DNA of 38,836 nucleotides from AC-50 sp035640455 (GTDB taxonomy: Bacteria; Actinomycetota; Thermoleophilia; Gaiellales; Gaiellaceae). Positions 38,824 to 38,836 of this stretch are shown piece after piece. The stretch's first letter is position 1; each line of letters opens with the position of its first letter. Under the pieces are notes generated by a model. That model saw only the letters and a program-made list of their open reading frames with translations, was not told where the DNA came from and ran no database searches. Location: NCBI GenBank assembly GCA_035640455.1, contig DASQWB010000103.1, positions 1-38,836 of the forward strand, written 5' to 3'. A program made the translations under genes and the position numbers.

Positions 38824-38836
38824 CTTCGGAGCCTCC

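Overview
The window is about 39 kb of very GC-rich chromosome from an actinobacterium. An OpcA protein, an ANTAR response regulator, widespread GTG starts and many apparently leaderless transcripts support that. I infer the Thermoleophilia (Gaiella-like), but no rRNA or marker gene here proves it. Genes are packed tightly, with many 4-base stop/start overlaps.

Layout. (1) 1-10.7 kb: central carbon metabolism. rpiB, tal, pgi, gnd, zwf and opcA lie on the minus strand, transketolase diverges from rpiB, and a gluconokinase-like FGGY kinase converges on transketolase. A two-gene small membrane-protein unit interrupts the cluster between gnd and zwf. (2) 10.7-13.4 kb: an alpha/beta hydrolase overlapping an ABC-F ATPase. 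(3) 13.5-18.5 kb: an M20 carboxypeptidase, an APC amino-acid permease, a glutamine-synthetase-like ligase and an amidohydrolase. The last two correspond to the two halves of FluG-type fusion proteins. (4) 18.7-22.5 kb: a small zincin, a coiled-coil protein and three overlapping exported proteins, one with NlpC/P60-like motifs. (5) 22.5-24.8 kb: a PdtaS-like histidine kinase, a cupin and an ANTAR regulator in one overlapping operon.

(6) 24.8-29.6 kb is the most unusual region: a compact lanthipeptide locus. It holds three paralogous precursor peptides whose cores share the pattern ACxCxSxTWxTLS...TP...CC followed by Thr. One precursor gene overlaps a lyase-kinase of class III/IV type that has no cyclase domain. 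A separate zinc-motif LanC cyclase gene lies tail-to-tail with it, and a LuxR-type regulator with a weak receiver domain lies upstream. A conserved block of about 41 bases precedes two of the precursor genes. No transporter or leader protease is evident in the locus.

(7) 29.9-38.8 kb: a PRC-barrel protein, glnA with an intrinsic terminator directly before its ribosome binding site, a methyltransferase-GNAT-MFS-GNAT operon, an ABC-2 exporter, an unusual lower-GC membrane-anchored protein and a bifunctional-nuclease-domain protein.

Two dispersed repeat families occur twice each. One is a ~73-base palindromic element at 7368 and 35615. The other is an ~85-base element at about 4301 and 18581, flanked by inverted arms. 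The 35615 copy sits beside a duplicated 3' tail of the ABC permease gene. All calls come from reading the sequence; no database search was made.
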